This document shows positions 43,844 through 52,648 of a stretch of 64,000 bases of DNA, piece after piece. Under the pieces are notes generated by a model. That model was given only the letters and a program-made list of their open reading frames with translations. It searched no databases and was not told the DNA's origin. Position numbers and translations under genes: made by a program. Source of the DNA: Aneurinibacillus sp. REN35 (GTDB lineage: Bacteria > Bacillota > Bacilli > Aneurinibacillales > Aneurinibacillaceae); assembly GCF_041379945.2 (NCBI RefSeq), contig NZ_JBFTXJ020000001.1:597467-661466 (forward strand), in the 5' to 3' direction. How positions within the stretch are numbered: position 1 is the stretch's first letter; each line of letters starts with the position of its first letter.

Positions 43844-45109
43844 ATGGAAACAAAACAAGGGACGTCGGCCATGATTGCCATTGCTTTTATCCCGATTGTT
43901 ATGGTACTCGGAAATTCAATGCTAGTGCCTGTGCTTCCCACGATGAAGGCTAAGCTTGGTTTAACACAGTTTCAGACAAGCCTTACGATTACTGTATTCT
44001 CGCTGGCGGCAGGTATTATTATTCCGTTGGTTGGCTATTTATCTGACCGATTTGGGCGCAAGTGGATTATCGTTCCCTCGCTGATCTTATACGGGATTGG
44101 CGGGATTATTTCCGGACTGGCAGCGTGGTTAATGGAGAATTCTTATATGGTAATCTTAGGCGGACGGGTTATTCAGGGGATTGGGGCAGCGGGAACCGCT
44201 CCGATTGCTATGGCTTTAATCGGTGATTTGTATGCAGGGGCCGAGGAGAGTAAAGCGCTTGGCATTATTGAATCCTCCAATGGAATGGGAAAAATCCTCT
44301 CGCCGATAATTGGCTCCGCGATCGCTCTTATTACATGGTATGCGGTCTTTTTTACCTTTCCTGTTCTTTGTTTTGCGGTTGCCGCCTATGTATGGTTTGG
44401 CGTTAAAGAAAAGCGAAAGGGTGAAGGACAGCCGCTTAGTCAATACCTTAAAGCGGTAAAACAGATCTTAAAAAACAAAGGAAGATGGTTAATTACTTCC
44501 TTTTTTGTCGGTGCTACCGGGCTGTTTATCCTTTTTGGGGTATTGTTTTACCTGTCCGATATATTGGAGGAGACGTATAAGATCGATGGTATAGTAAAAG
44601 GAATGATTCTTGCCATCCCTCTGTTCGGAATGGTCGTTACCGCCTATAGTACCGGAGCAAAAATTAAGCAAAATAAACCGCTCATCCGCAGACTGATGAT
44701 TATAGGACTCATCATCTTAAGCGCTTCAATGACAGCGGTTGCGTTTTTTAAACAAATCTATTTGATGATTGGATTTCTGACGCTTGGAAGCATCGGCATC
44801 GGTCTGCTCCTGCCCTGTTTGAATACGCTCATCACCGGAGCTGTAGAAAAAGCGGAGAGGGGCATGATTACCTCTTTGTATGGAAGTGTTCGGTTTCTTG
44901 GCGTCGCCTTTGGTCCACCCCTTTTCAGTTGGTTAATGAAAATCTCGCATAAGACCGTGTTTTTTAGTATGGCAGGGGTAAGCTTGGCCATTTTGATCTT
45001 AACATTTTTCTTCATTAAACCTGGCATGAAAAACGAGGGAGGAACAAATAAGGACCAGGGCTCCGGATCAGAAACGCTCTTTGCGAAAAGAGAAAAAGCG
45101 CCTACATAA
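43844..45109 (+). CDS. MFS transporter, YitG-like, sulfolactate exporter candidate
   Basis: 421 residues, 12 helices. Motif A GYLSDRFGRKWII in loop 2-3, GGRVIQGIGAAGTAPIAMALIGD in helix 4-5, GMGKILSPIIGSAIA (antiporter motif C position), and a hydrophilic 30-residue tail. The B. subtilis region with yitC also ends with an MFS gene (yitG). Its place between comA and comB suggests transport of sulfolactate or a related sulfonate, for instance from mother cell to forespore; this is inference. Convergent with the DUF441 gene. Confidence 0.82.
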   Translation: METKQGTSAMIAIAFIPIVMVLGNSMLVPVLPTMKAKLGLTQFQTSLTITVFSLAAGIIIPLVGYLSDRFGRKWIIVPSLILYGIGGIISGLAAWLMENSYMVILGGRVIQGIGAAGTAPIAMALIGDLYAGAEESKALGIIESSNGMGKILSPIIGSAIALITWYAVFFTFPVLCFAVAAYVWFGVKEKRKGEGQPLSQYLKAVKQILKNKGRWLITSFFVGATGLFILFGVLFYLSDILEETYKIDGIVKGMILAIPLFGMVVTAYSTGAKIKQNKPLIRRLMIIGLIILSASMTAVAFFKQIYLMIGFLTLGSIGIGLLLPCLNTLITGAVEKAERGMITSLYGSVRFLGVAFGPPLFSWLMKISHKTVFFSMAGVSLAILILTFFFIKPGMKNEGGTNKDQGSGSETLFAKREKAPT

Positions 45110-45122
45110 CTACCGGAGAGGG

Positions 45123-45602
45123 TCAGTTGAAAAATCGTAAAATAAAGGTGATCGATTTTAGCAGAATGGTCGTGATCGCAGCGGCCATTAAGGGGCCAAC
45201 CGGCACCCCGCGAAAAAATACGATGCCAATGATGGAGCCTACAATAAGGCCAACAATCAGGTGCGGTTCGGCCCGTAGCATGTCGAGTCCCTTCCCATTC
45301 AAATATGTGGCAAGCGCCCCTCCAGTGAGAGCTACCACGCCCACCAGCGTAGTAAAGAGAGGAATAAGATCTTTGGCGGTGATTTTCTCGCTGGCAAACG
45401 GCACCAATACGGAAATTGTTAAAAAGAGAAGCCCGATTTCCATTCCGCGGCGTTCTACTGCCGGGAAGAAGCGCTCAAGGGAAGCCAGCTTTAGCACAAG
45501 CAGCATACTGGCTGCTGTAGCTAGTATGGGTGAGCGGCCAAGCAAACCGGTAATAATTAGGATAACAAGCACGGCTTCGCCTGAGGATATTGGCATTGAC
45601 AT
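45123..45602 (-). CDS. DUF441 (UPF0756) membrane protein
   Basis: 159-residue protein with about four helices: [55 protein letters not shown] and [27 protein letters not shown] are the family segments. No function is known. It starts 30 bases after comB on the minus strand and is probably cotranscribed with it. ATG 45602 has AGGGG 4 bases upstream; ATG 45596 is an alternative. Confidence 0.85.
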   Translation of the reverse strand: MSMPISSGEAVLVILIITGLLGRSPILATAASMLLVLKLASLERFFPAVERRGMEIGLLFLTISVLVPFASEKITAKDLIPLFTTLVGVVALTGGALATYLNGKGLDMLRAEPHLIVGLIVGSIIGIVFFRGVPVGPLMAAAITTILLKSITFILRFFN

Positions 45603-45632
45603 CAAACCCCTGTCCTTTTCTTCCCTTTACTT

Positions 45633-46349
45633 TTATGAGAAAGCAGGCAAAAGTATTCTTTTTTCGTAATCGATCGGAACAATTTGTGAATAGTCAATGC
45701 GGCTGCACAATGACACATCTTCCGCATGCTGCCGCTTCGCGAGACGCCTACCTGTAATCGAAGTGTGCAGGCGTGCTTCCAGTTCATGGGCTATATGCAG
45801 ATAGCCTGCCTCCAACAAGGCCGAAGCATCGCATGTATGCAGGGTAGGGAAATGTTTTCTGGCGATATGGATCATCAATCCGGCAGCGAGCCCGTCCTCT
45901 AGAGCGAACTCGCCACGCGTCCCGGCGCAGCACAGCACAATATCGCATTGTAGGGCAAGCGCCTTGGTGATGCAGGCGGTCGCATTCAAAAAACAGCCGA
46001 CGAGAATCCGCTCCGCTTGTTTTACCTTCTGCATTGCTCTTGTGCCGTTTGTTGTGGTCAAAATAAGCTGCTTACCTGTATGCTTGGCGCGGGCGAGGTC
46101 GGCAGGCGAATTCGTATAATCAAATCCGGCGATCTTTTCACAATGCCGTTCTCCAGCCAGTATCGCAGCAGGCGAGCGCAGCGCATCCGCCTCCTCGATT
46201 GTTTCTACCGGAACCACGGAGGCAAAGCCGGAATGAAGAGCCGCTACGATGGTGCTGGATGCTCTGAGAACATCGATAACAATCGCGGTTCTGCCGAAAA
46301 TAAGTTCAGGCCTAATCTGCTCCACAGTCGGTATTGTTCTAATATGCAT
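45633..46349 (-). CDS. comB: 2-phosphosulfolactate phosphatase ComB
   Basis: Mg-dependent phosphatase that turns phosphosulfolactate into sulfolactate. 238 residues from ATG 46349 with GGAGG 7 bases upstream. Family segments: AIVIDVLRASSTIVAAL (about 21-37), LAGERHCEKIAGFDYTNSP, LILTTTNGTRAM, CCAGTRGEFALEDGLAAG and DVSLCSRIDYS. Together with ComA it gives 3-sulfolactate; no ComC-type dehydrogenase or sulfopyruvate decarboxylase is present, so the product is sulfolactate and not coenzyme M. Confidence 0.93.
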   Translation of the reverse strand: MHIRTIPTVEQIRPELIFGRTAIVIDVLRASSTIVAALHSGFASVVPVETIEEADALRSPAAILAGERHCEKIAGFDYTNSPADLARAKHTGKQLILTTTNGTRAMQKVKQAERILVGCFLNATACITKALALQCDIVLCCAGTRGEFALEDGLAAGLMIHIARKHFPTLHTCDASALLEAGYLHIAHELEARLHTSITGRRLAKRQHAEDVSLCSRIDYSQIVPIDYEKRILLPAFS

Positions 46350-46532
46350 GCCATTTCCTCCGTTCCTCTTTTTCAATCTGCTATCAGCGTATTCTGTGAA
46401 TAGAGAAAAGATGAGAAGACAGTAGAGAATCTCCGGCAAGCGTTCATGAAATGCAGTTTAACGGGGCGAAAGAGTGTAAAACGTATATTCATTGTGTATA
46501 TACTAGGGGAAGAAGATTCTGATGGGAGGTAC

Positions 46533-48017
46533 ATGGTGAAAGAAAATCATAAAAACGACATGAGAGAAATCGGATGGAACATAGATACCAGTTACGCACG
46601 GCTTTCGAAAAAATTCTTTACTATCCTCAATCCTAACCCGGTGCGTTCGCCGAAGCTTGCCGTTCTCAATGAACCGCTGGCGGCATCTCTTGGGTTAAAC
46701 AGTCAGGCACTGCAGAGTGAAGAAGGGGTAGACGTGCTTGCCGGCAACCGGGCGCCAGAAGGGGCTTTGCTGCTTGCGCAAGCGTATGCGGGTCATCAAT
46801 TCGGGCATTTTACGATGCTAGGGGATGGACGGGCTCTGCTGATTGGTGAACACATCACTCCTTTAGGAGAACGGTTTGATATTCAGCTTAAAGGGTCCGG
46901 TCGCACTCCGTATTCCCGCGGAGGTGATGGTCGAGCGGCGCTTGGTCCGATGCTGCGCGAATACATCATCAGCGAAGCGATGCACGCGCTCGGTATCCCT
47001 ACCACCCGTAGCTTGGCTGTAGTGACAACCGGTGAGTCTGTCATTCGTGAAACCGACCTGCCCGGTGCTATTCTGACCCGCGTGGCAGCGAGCCACCTGC
47101 GCGTCGGCACCTTTCAGTACGCGGCACAATGGGGTACAGCCGAGGAACTGAAGGCTCTGGCGGACTATGCGCTGCAGCGGCATTTTCCAGAAGCTGAGAC
47201 CGATGAGCAGCCATATCTTTCCCTGCTTCAGGAAGTGATTAAGCGTCAGGCCGCACTTATTGCCAAATGGCAGTTGGTCGGCTTTATCCACGGGGTGATG
47301 AACACCGACAACATGACCATTAGTGGAGAGACCATTGATTACGGCCCCTGCGCCTTTATGGATGTGTATGACCCGGCAACCGTCTTCAGCTCCATTGATA
47401 CGTATGGCCGCTACGCCTACGGCAATCAGCCGCGGATTGCTGCCTGGAATCTCGCGCGCTTTGCCGAAGCCTTACTGCCCCTGCTGCACGACAATGAGGA
47501 GGAAGCGATCAAGCTGGCGGAGGCCGCCCTTTCGAAATTTGCTCAGCTGTACCGCCACCATTGGCTTGCGGGCATGCGGACGAAGTTGGGCATATATCAG
47601 GAGGAAGCGCAGGATGAGTCCCTTATAGACGATCTTCTCAGCCTGATGCAGAAGCACCGTGCGGACTATACGAATACCTTCCGCGCTTTAACGCTGGGTA
47701 CACAGGAAGATGGGGGACTGTTTGAGACGTCAGAATTTGCCCGGTGGCATGAACGGTGGCAGACAAGACTTGATAGCCAGCAGGAATCGAAAGACTCCGC
47801 CCAGCAACTCATGCGCAGCAGCAATCCTGCGCTCATTCCTCGCAACCACCGGGTGGAAGCCGCGCTAGAAGCGGCGGTGAATCAGGGCGATTACAGTGTA
47901 ATGGAGCAGCTTCTTGCGGCTCTTTCTCATCCGTACGCATATTCTCCTGAACAGGCAGAGTACGCTGCGCCGCCTGCGCCATCCAACCGGCCATACCGGA
48001 CCTTCTGCGGCACGTAA
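46533..48017 (+). CDS. selO: Protein adenylyltransferase SelO (YdiU family)
   Basis: Pseudokinase-fold enzyme that transfers AMP to protein hydroxyls. 494 residues. Segments [59 protein letters not shown] and the C-terminal RTFCGT with its conserved Cys are classic. ATG 46533 stands only 3 bases from GGAGG, and GTG 46536 is better spaced, so either may be used. The upstream in-frame extension to 46446 is not needed. Single gene before a terminator. Confidence 0.94.
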   Translation: MVKENHKNDMREIGWNIDTSYARLSKKFFTILNPNPVRSPKLAVLNEPLAASLGLNSQALQSEEGVDVLAGNRAPEGALLLAQAYAGHQFGHFTMLGDGRALLIGEHITPLGERFDIQLKGSGRTPYSRGGDGRAALGPMLREYIISEAMHALGIPTTRSLAVVTTGESVIRETDLPGAILTRVAASHLRVGTFQYAAQWGTAEELKALADYALQRHFPEAETDEQPYLSLLQEVIKRQAALIAKWQLVGFIHGVMNTDNMTISGETIDYGPCAFMDVYDPATVFSSIDTYGRYAYGNQPRIAAWNLARFAEALLPLLHDNEEEAIKLAEAALSKFAQLYRHHWLAGMRTKLGIYQEEAQDESLIDDLLSLMQKHRADYTNTFRALTLGTQEDGGLFETSEFARWHERWQTRLDSQQESKDSAQQLMRSSNPALIPRNHRVEAALEAAVNQGDYSVMEQLLAALSHPYAYSPEQAEYAAPPAPSNRPYRTFCGT

Positions 48018-48035
48018 GATAAATACGAGGTACAG

Positions 48036-48068
48036 AAAAAGGCATACCTCAGCGGAGGTATGCCTTTC
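48036..48068. terminator. Bidirectional terminator after selO
   Basis: AAAGGCATACCTC (48038-48050) and GAGGTATGCCTTT (48055-48067), 13-bp perfect stem. Confidence 0.9.
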
Positions 48069-48078
48069 ATAATGAAGC

Positions 48079-48297
48079 CTATTTATATTTTCTTTCGCTA
48101 GAGGAGGTATCTTTTGTATGATGCTTCCTTTTCTCATCACGTAAATTATCTTTTAAGTCCTCCATAGGAATCGGATCGACATTTCGTTCGCTTTCATACA
48201 TATCAAATAGACTTTCGTTTTCTGTTTTATACTGCTCCGGATGATCCCTCAATCCTTGTTTTAGTTTTTTGGAAGGTTGCTTATTCGGTTTCTCCAT
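48079..48297 (-). CDS. Small very hydrophilic protein, 72 residues
   Basis: ATG 48297 lies 6 bases after AGGGGTG. Rich in Lys, Glu, Asp, Ser and Asn (MEKPNKQPSKKLKQGLRDHP ... TKDTSSSERKYK), no cysteine and almost no hydrophobic core, so probably disordered; such proteins are frequent in spore formers. No family recognised. It marks the last gene before base composition changes. Confidence 0.6.
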   Translation of the reverse strand: MEKPNKQPSKKLKQGLRDHPEQYKTENESLFDMYESERNVDPIPMEDLKDNLRDEKRKHHTKDTSSSERKYK

Positions 48298-48738
48298 GCT
48301 CATCACCCCTGTTTTTTTATTTATTATATTGTTTATACCCTTTTTTTGAACGTTCTAAAACTACGGAGGGTTTGCTTGGAGGAGGAGAGAGATAGGCCAA
48401 AAACTTACCCGAACGAATGTTAAAGGAAAAACAAAACATTGAAATGACAAATAGAATATGATTCATAACGAAATAGTGTTGAAAGAGCAATTTGATGTTT
48501 CACTTATATTTTTAAAGCTCAGGGGTTTCAGTAGTATTGGACTGATTAGCGCCTGTGTTGCTGTATCGGTGGAATTAGCTTTGCGGGGCTTTTGGCTCCT
48601 CATATTGCAAAGCACCTTGTAGGCATACGCCATAACCAAATGGTAAGCCACTAGGATGTTGCTTGTTATCGTTTCAGAGTTTTTTGCATTAAAAATCAAG
48701 TATTATTATTTAAATAATAAAAATATACAGAAAATTTA
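48298..48738. other. AT-rich intergenic region at the island border
   Basis: About 440 bp before the lacI promoter. A 78-codon minus-strand frame at 48699-48463 lacks a ribosome binding site and I recognise no protein in it; it might be a decayed gene end. Base composition shifts to AT-rich from here, consistent with the left edge of an acquired segment. Confidence 0.5.
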
Positions 48739-48767
48739 TTGACAATTTTTAAACACGGTAATAGAAT
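48739..48767 (+). promoter_or_regulatory. Sigma-A promoter of the catabolic island
   Basis: TTGACA (48739-48744), 17 bases, TAGAAT (48762-48767), followed at once by the first operator. Confidence 0.88.
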
Positions 48768-48798
48768 TAATTTTGAGATAACGTTTGCTCAAAATTAA
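48767..48798 (+). promoter_or_regulatory. Operator 1 for the LacI-type regulator
   Basis: Perfect 11-bp arms TTAATTTTGAG (48767-48777) and CTCAAAATTAA (48788-48798) around ATAACGTTTG, whose AACGTT centre is typical of LacI-family sites. It covers the transcription start. Confidence 0.8.
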
Positions 48799-48902
48799 GT
48801 TGAATGGAGCAGTATTTTACTATACAAGTTTACAAATTTGTTGAAATTAGGTTCTAAATATGGGCTGTTTATAATAAAAATCTGTAAATGAACAGGATTT
48901 TA

Positions 48903-48924
48903 TTGCGAAAACGTTTGCTCAAAA
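48903..48924 (+). promoter_or_regulatory. Operator 2 for the LacI-type regulator
   Basis: AACGTTTGCTCAAAA (48910-48924) repeats operator 1 (48780-48794) exactly over 15 bases; the left half (TTGCGAA) is only partly symmetric. It sits directly before the ribosome binding site GCAGGAGG, 130 bp after operator 1, so a repression loop is possible. Confidence 0.75.
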
Positions 48925-48937
48925 GCAGGAGGATTAT

Positions 48938-49975
48938 ATGACAGTTCAACTAAAGGATATTGCAAATTATTTAAATGTTTCGGTATCAACTGTATCAAGG
49001 GTTGTCAACGGGAAAGGAAGGGTTAGCAAAGAAACACAGGAATTAATATTAAAAACGATTAAAGAGATGGGGTATCAACCGAATGAAGTTGCAAGAAGTC
49101 TTAAAAGAAAGAAATCCAATACTTTAGGTGTAATTGTTCCAGATCTTACAAATAACTTCTATGCAACCGTTATTAAGGGTATTGAAAAAACTGCAATGGA
49201 AAATGGATTTACCGTTATTGTTTGTAACAGTGATGAAGATATCGAAAAAGAAGAAGAATATGTAAAGTTATTACTGCAAAAGCAGATTTCCGGTCTTGTC
49301 ATTGCAACAGTAGGTGGTAATCCCGACTTGTTTACTCAATATAAAGACTCTGGGATACCTGTGGTTTTTGTTGATAACCTTCCTGATACCAGTGAAAACT
49401 TTGATGTCGTAACGATTGATAATATGAGGGCAGCTTATGATCTGGTTCATCATCTGATTGAGAAGGGTCATGAAGAAATCGCTATGATTACCGGACCTCA
49501 GAATCAGTCTACTGCCGTTGAACGCTTTGAAGGATTTAAAAAATGTATGTCTGATTATAACCTGCTGTTAAATGAGAACTTGCTAGGCATCGGCACATTC
49601 AAATTTGATAGCGGTTACAACATTATGCGTGATTGGTTAGAAAACGGGCAACGTCCCACAGCTTTATTTGCTGCCAATAACTTTCTCTTATATGGAGCTA
49701 TAAAGGCAATGACAGAAAAGGGATTAAACATACCGGAGGATATAGCGGTTGTTTGTTTCGATGCAAACGATGTTACCGGGCTTTTAAAACCACAAATAAC
49801 ATCTATCATCCAGCCAGCCTTTAAAATAGGATCGATAGCTGCTGAGATCATTCTTAGAAAGGAAAAATATGAGGATGTAAAAATCTTTGAGAAAGTGGTT
49901 CTAGAGCCAGAATTAATCATCAATGAATCCACTAATAAAATCTTTATTAACACAAGGAAGGAGGAGAGAGTATGA
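48938..49975 (+). CDS. LacI/RbsR-family transcriptional regulator
   Basis: 345 residues. Helix-turn-helix LKDIANYLNVSVSTVSRVVNG (residues 5-25, two short pieces) with hinge YQPNEVARSLKRKKSNTLGV, then a sugar-binding periplasmic-type core (VIVPDLTNNFYATVIKGIE, TIDNMRAAYDLVHHLIEKGH, VCFDANDVTGL). ATG follows AGGAGG by 6 bases. Two operators flank its promoter and leader, so it represses itself and probably the whole 13-kb run. It overlaps the next gene by 4 bases. The inducer is probably the imported sugar or a breakdown product. Confidence 0.93.
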   Translation: MTVQLKDIANYLNVSVSTVSRVVNGKGRVSKETQELILKTIKEMGYQPNEVARSLKRKKSNTLGVIVPDLTNNFYATVIKGIEKTAMENGFTVIVCNSDEDIEKEEEYVKLLLQKQISGLVIATVGGNPDLFTQYKDSGIPVVFVDNLPDTSENFDVVTIDNMRAAYDLVHHLIEKGHEEIAMITGPQNQSTAVERFEGFKKCMSDYNLLLNENLLGIGTFKFDSGYNIMRDWLENGQRPTALFAANNFLLYGAIKAMTEKGLNIPEDIAVVCFDANDVTGLLKPQITSIIQPAFKIGSIAAEIILRKEKYEDVKIFEKVVLEPELIINESTNKIFINTRKEERV

Positions 49976-50343
49976 GTGAAATTCACGGGAAGTTGCATTG
50001 GATATTCCCGGATGGGGAATTACCTCCGCCGGGAGATTCAGAGTTGAAAGGCCATGAATCCATTATCGTTTTAAATATGAGTAAGACACCTGCGACCGTT
50101 GAAGTGACATTATTTTTTACAGACCGTGAACCTGTCTGCGCAAAATTAGAGAGTGTGGATGGGGAGAGGGTACGGTGCTTTAGGATGGATAACCCTGCCG
50201 ATATTGGAGGGAACGTTATCCCAAAGGAAACCCAATATGCCATTAAACTTGAGAGTGATGTTCCAATCATCGCTCAATATGGAAGATTGGATACTAGACA
50301 AGTCAATATGGCTTTTTACACTACCATGGGATTTTCTTTTTAA
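49972..50343 (+). CDS. ASRT-superfamily protein (sensory rhodopsin transducer-like)
   Basis: 123-residue cytosolic beta-sandwich protein. GKLHWIFPDGELPPPG, the KGHESIIVLNMSKTPATVEVTLFF strands, RCFRMDNPADIGG and the IIAQYGRLDTRQVN motif mark the family founded by the transducer of Anabaena sensory rhodopsin. Homologues occur in many bacteria without rhodopsin and have been proposed to bind small molecules, often in sugar operons. There is no rhodopsin gene here. Translationally coupled to the LacI regulator (ATGA overlap), so it may sense or ferry the same sugar. Confidence 0.85.
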   Translation: MSEIHGKLHWIFPDGELPPPGDSELKGHESIIVLNMSKTPATVEVTLFFTDREPVCAKLESVDGERVRCFRMDNPADIGGNVIPKETQYAIKLESDVPIIAQYGRLDTRQVNMAFYTTMGFSF

Positions 50344-50388
50344 TTAGGGTGACAAACAAATGAAATTTTTATAAAAGGAGGGGACCGA

Positions 50389-51288
50389 ATGGCAAACACA
50401 AAAGACAATATTAAAGTAGTTTTCGGATTTGATATGGAAACGGATGTTGGAAGTTTCACACCCTATTATGAGGGGTTAAAGAATGCGACCCCAAGATTGC
50501 TGGAGTTATTTGATAAAAAGGATATAAAAGGTACATTTTTTTTCACAGGTGATGCTGCCAGAAAACATCCCAGTATTGTAGAACTTGTTAAACAAAGTGG
50601 CAATGAAGTAGGCTGTCATTCCTTGCTGCATGAAACTGTCGGGGATGAGTTATTCCCGATTCCATTGGAAAAATCCCTTCTTCCACATGAAGTTCCTATG
50701 AGAATTAAGCTGGCAACAGAGTGGGTGGCTGAAGTACTAGGTGACTCTCCCGTCTCTTTTAGAAGTCCAAGGCTTTGGGGGTCAACCGCCGTGTTAAATG
50801 CGCTCGAAGAATTAAATTACGTTGCAGATGCATCGTACCCAATGTATTTCTATCGGGAAAGATTTGTCCCCTATCACCCAAATCAAAAAGATTGGACAAA
50901 GGAAGGTGATATGAAGATTTTAGAGATTCCAAACTTTGCTGATATGGAAATGGTAAGCAACGACCCTGGGCTTGAGCGCGACAGGGATCAATGGCCTTTG
51001 TTTAGAACAAAAGGTTCTGATTTTCTTATGGATAAAATTAACAAGTTTATTCGCTTTTTAAGAAACAAGGAACTGCCGGTTGTTCTGTGTTTTTACTTCC
51101 ACCCTTGGGAGTTTGTTCCGCTAAAGCAATCCTTTTATTTTGGTGAGTGCACAGTGACTCCTGATCATTTTCTTACGGATGGCTGTGGTGAAAAGGCAAT
51201 GACTGAATTTTCTATTCTTATTGATAGACTAAAAGACTTAGGTGCAGAGTTTGTTAGTGCGGAGGACCTTGCCCGTAATTGGGGCTAA
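50389..51288 (+). CDS. Polysaccharide deacetylase (NodB-homology) family hydrolase
   Basis: 299 residues, no signal peptide, so cytosolic. Motif 1 is FGFDMETDVG (about 13-22) with the metal Asp, motif 2 is GCHSLLHET (HSxxH, about 76-84), and SFRSPRLWGS is motif 3. The motif 1 form and the size resemble the PuuE/allantoinase-type and other cytosolic members that hydrolyse small N-acyl or cyclic amide substrates instead of cell-wall polymers. ATG has AGGAGG upstream. In this operon it probably removes an N-substituent or opens an amide in the imported compound. Confidence 0.85.
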   Translation: MANTKDNIKVVFGFDMETDVGSFTPYYEGLKNATPRLLELFDKKDIKGTFFFTGDAARKHPSIVELVKQSGNEVGCHSLLHETVGDELFPIPLEKSLLPHEVPMRIKLATEWVAEVLGDSPVSFRSPRLWGSTAVLNALEELNYVADASYPMYFYRERFVPYHPNQKDWTKEGDMKILEIPNFADMEMVSNDPGLERDRDQWPLFRTKGSDFLMDKINKFIRFLRNKELPVVLCFYFHPWEFVPLKQSFYFGECTVTPDHFLTDGCGEKAMTEFSILIDRLKDLGAEFVSAEDLARNWG

Positions 51289-51334
51289 TCAAGCCGGAAG
51301 AAAGTTATTTATTAAAAATATGAGGAGTGATGAC

Positions 51335-52507
51335 ATGCAAAACAGAATGTATATCCCTGATTATGAATATAAGGAAAGAATCCACAGAGCTGCTACATTA
51401 ACAGCTGAGAACAATCTAGATATATTAATTGTCAATTCAAATGAAGCAGATTACGCCAATGTTAGATATTTTAGTGGCTTTTGGCCGCTGTTTGAACGAG
51501 CAGGCGTAGCCATTGCTCCCTCAGGTCAAGCTGCATTAATGGTTGGTCCTGAAAGTGATATTTATGCATCAGACTTTGGAAAGATTGATAATATCTATGT
51601 TTTGATGGAATATAGAGAATCCGCAAACCCAAGTTATCCTGAAATCAAACCTAACACCTATCGTGATGTTTTTAAAGGATTAGGAGTATCCGGACAAAAA
51701 CTTAGAATTGGTGTAGCCAGTTTTCTCGATACCAACATTGTCATGATGGAAGGGTTAAAACAATGCTTTCCTGAAGCAGAAATTGTAAAAGCAGACCATA
51801 TTATGGTTGAATTGAGAAAAATTAAATCCGAAAATGAAATTTTATGTATGAAAGAAGGATTTAGAATAACAGAACTTGCCATAAATGAAGTCATCAAGAG
51901 CATAAAGCCGGGAATGACAGAATTACAAATGGTGGGCATTGCTCAAAGAGTCATTTATGAAAATGGTGCTGAATATGAGGGTCTTCCGATGTACATATTT
52001 AGCGAGAAGTCTACCAGTCATGCTATTTCACGATCTTCACATCGAGTTATTAATAAAGGGGATATTGTTCAACTAAATCTTTCAGCAAAGGTTGATGGTT
52101 ATTCTCCTAGTATTGGAATGCCGGTTAGTCTCGGAAAGCTGACAGAAGAGCGGCGGACTATCATCGAATTTGGCCTCAAGGCACATGAATGGACACAAAA
52201 TAATCTAAAGGTTGGGATAGTAGCCAGCGACATCGCCAAAGGGTTTTATCAATTTTTTAAAGATAATGGATTTGAGAAGAACTACTTATATGGACCATGT
52301 CATGGAACAGGTCTAATAGAAGTGGAAGCACCATGGATGGAAACTTCTTCAGATTATGTACTAGAACCCAATATGACATTCCAAATCGATACTTTTATGA
52401 AAACTGAAACCTTCGGTATTCGTTGGGAAAAAGGTATTGTGATTAAACCAGATGGTTGTGAAGCCTTGTGTAATCCAATCGGAAACATTCATGAACTTGA
52501 TTTTTAG
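51335..52507 (+). CDS. M24-family creatinase/ectoine-hydrolase-like protein without metal ligands
   Basis: 390 residues: creatinase N-terminal domain (about 15-155) and pita-bread M24 domain (about 165-385). In metallopeptidases of this fold two Asp lie in a D-x-G-x-x-x-x-G-Y-x-x-D segment; here it reads VQLNLSAKVDGYSPSIG, so both are lost, and the later metal Glu is in FQID. The substrate-site His is kept in GPCHGTGL and the final Glu in RWEKGI. Creatinase has the same pattern, so a metal-free C-N hydrolase is likely. ATG 51335 has GAGGAG 7 bases upstream; the frame open from 51242 overlaps the deacetylase and is rejected. Confidence 0.82.
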   Translation: MQNRMYIPDYEYKERIHRAATLTAENNLDILIVNSNEADYANVRYFSGFWPLFERAGVAIAPSGQAALMVGPESDIYASDFGKIDNIYVLMEYRESANPSYPEIKPNTYRDVFKGLGVSGQKLRIGVASFLDTNIVMMEGLKQCFPEAEIVKADHIMVELRKIKSENEILCMKEGFRITELAINEVIKSIKPGMTELQMVGIAQRVIYENGAEYEGLPMYIFSEKSTSHAISRSSHRVINKGDIVQLNLSAKVDGYSPSIGMPVSLGKLTEERRTIIEFGLKAHEWTQNNLKVGIVASDIAKGFYQFFKDNGFEKNYLYGPCHGTGLIEVEAPWMETSSDYVLEPNMTFQIDTFMKTETFGIRWEKGIVIKPDGCEALCNPIGNIHELDF

Positions 52508-52648
52508 AAGAAAGAATAATTACTACGAATAACAAAACAGCGAGTTCATCACAAAGTATAATCCTTCCCTTGTTTTAAACCACCACGAAACCCATTTTAT
52601 CCAACGAAATAAACGGTAATTTCTAACTCTAGGATGGAAAGGAGGTAA

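Noticed and set aside
48463..48699. 78-codon minus-strand frame as a transposase remnant
   Set aside because: No transposase motif can be named and no ribosome binding site is present; left as intergenic.
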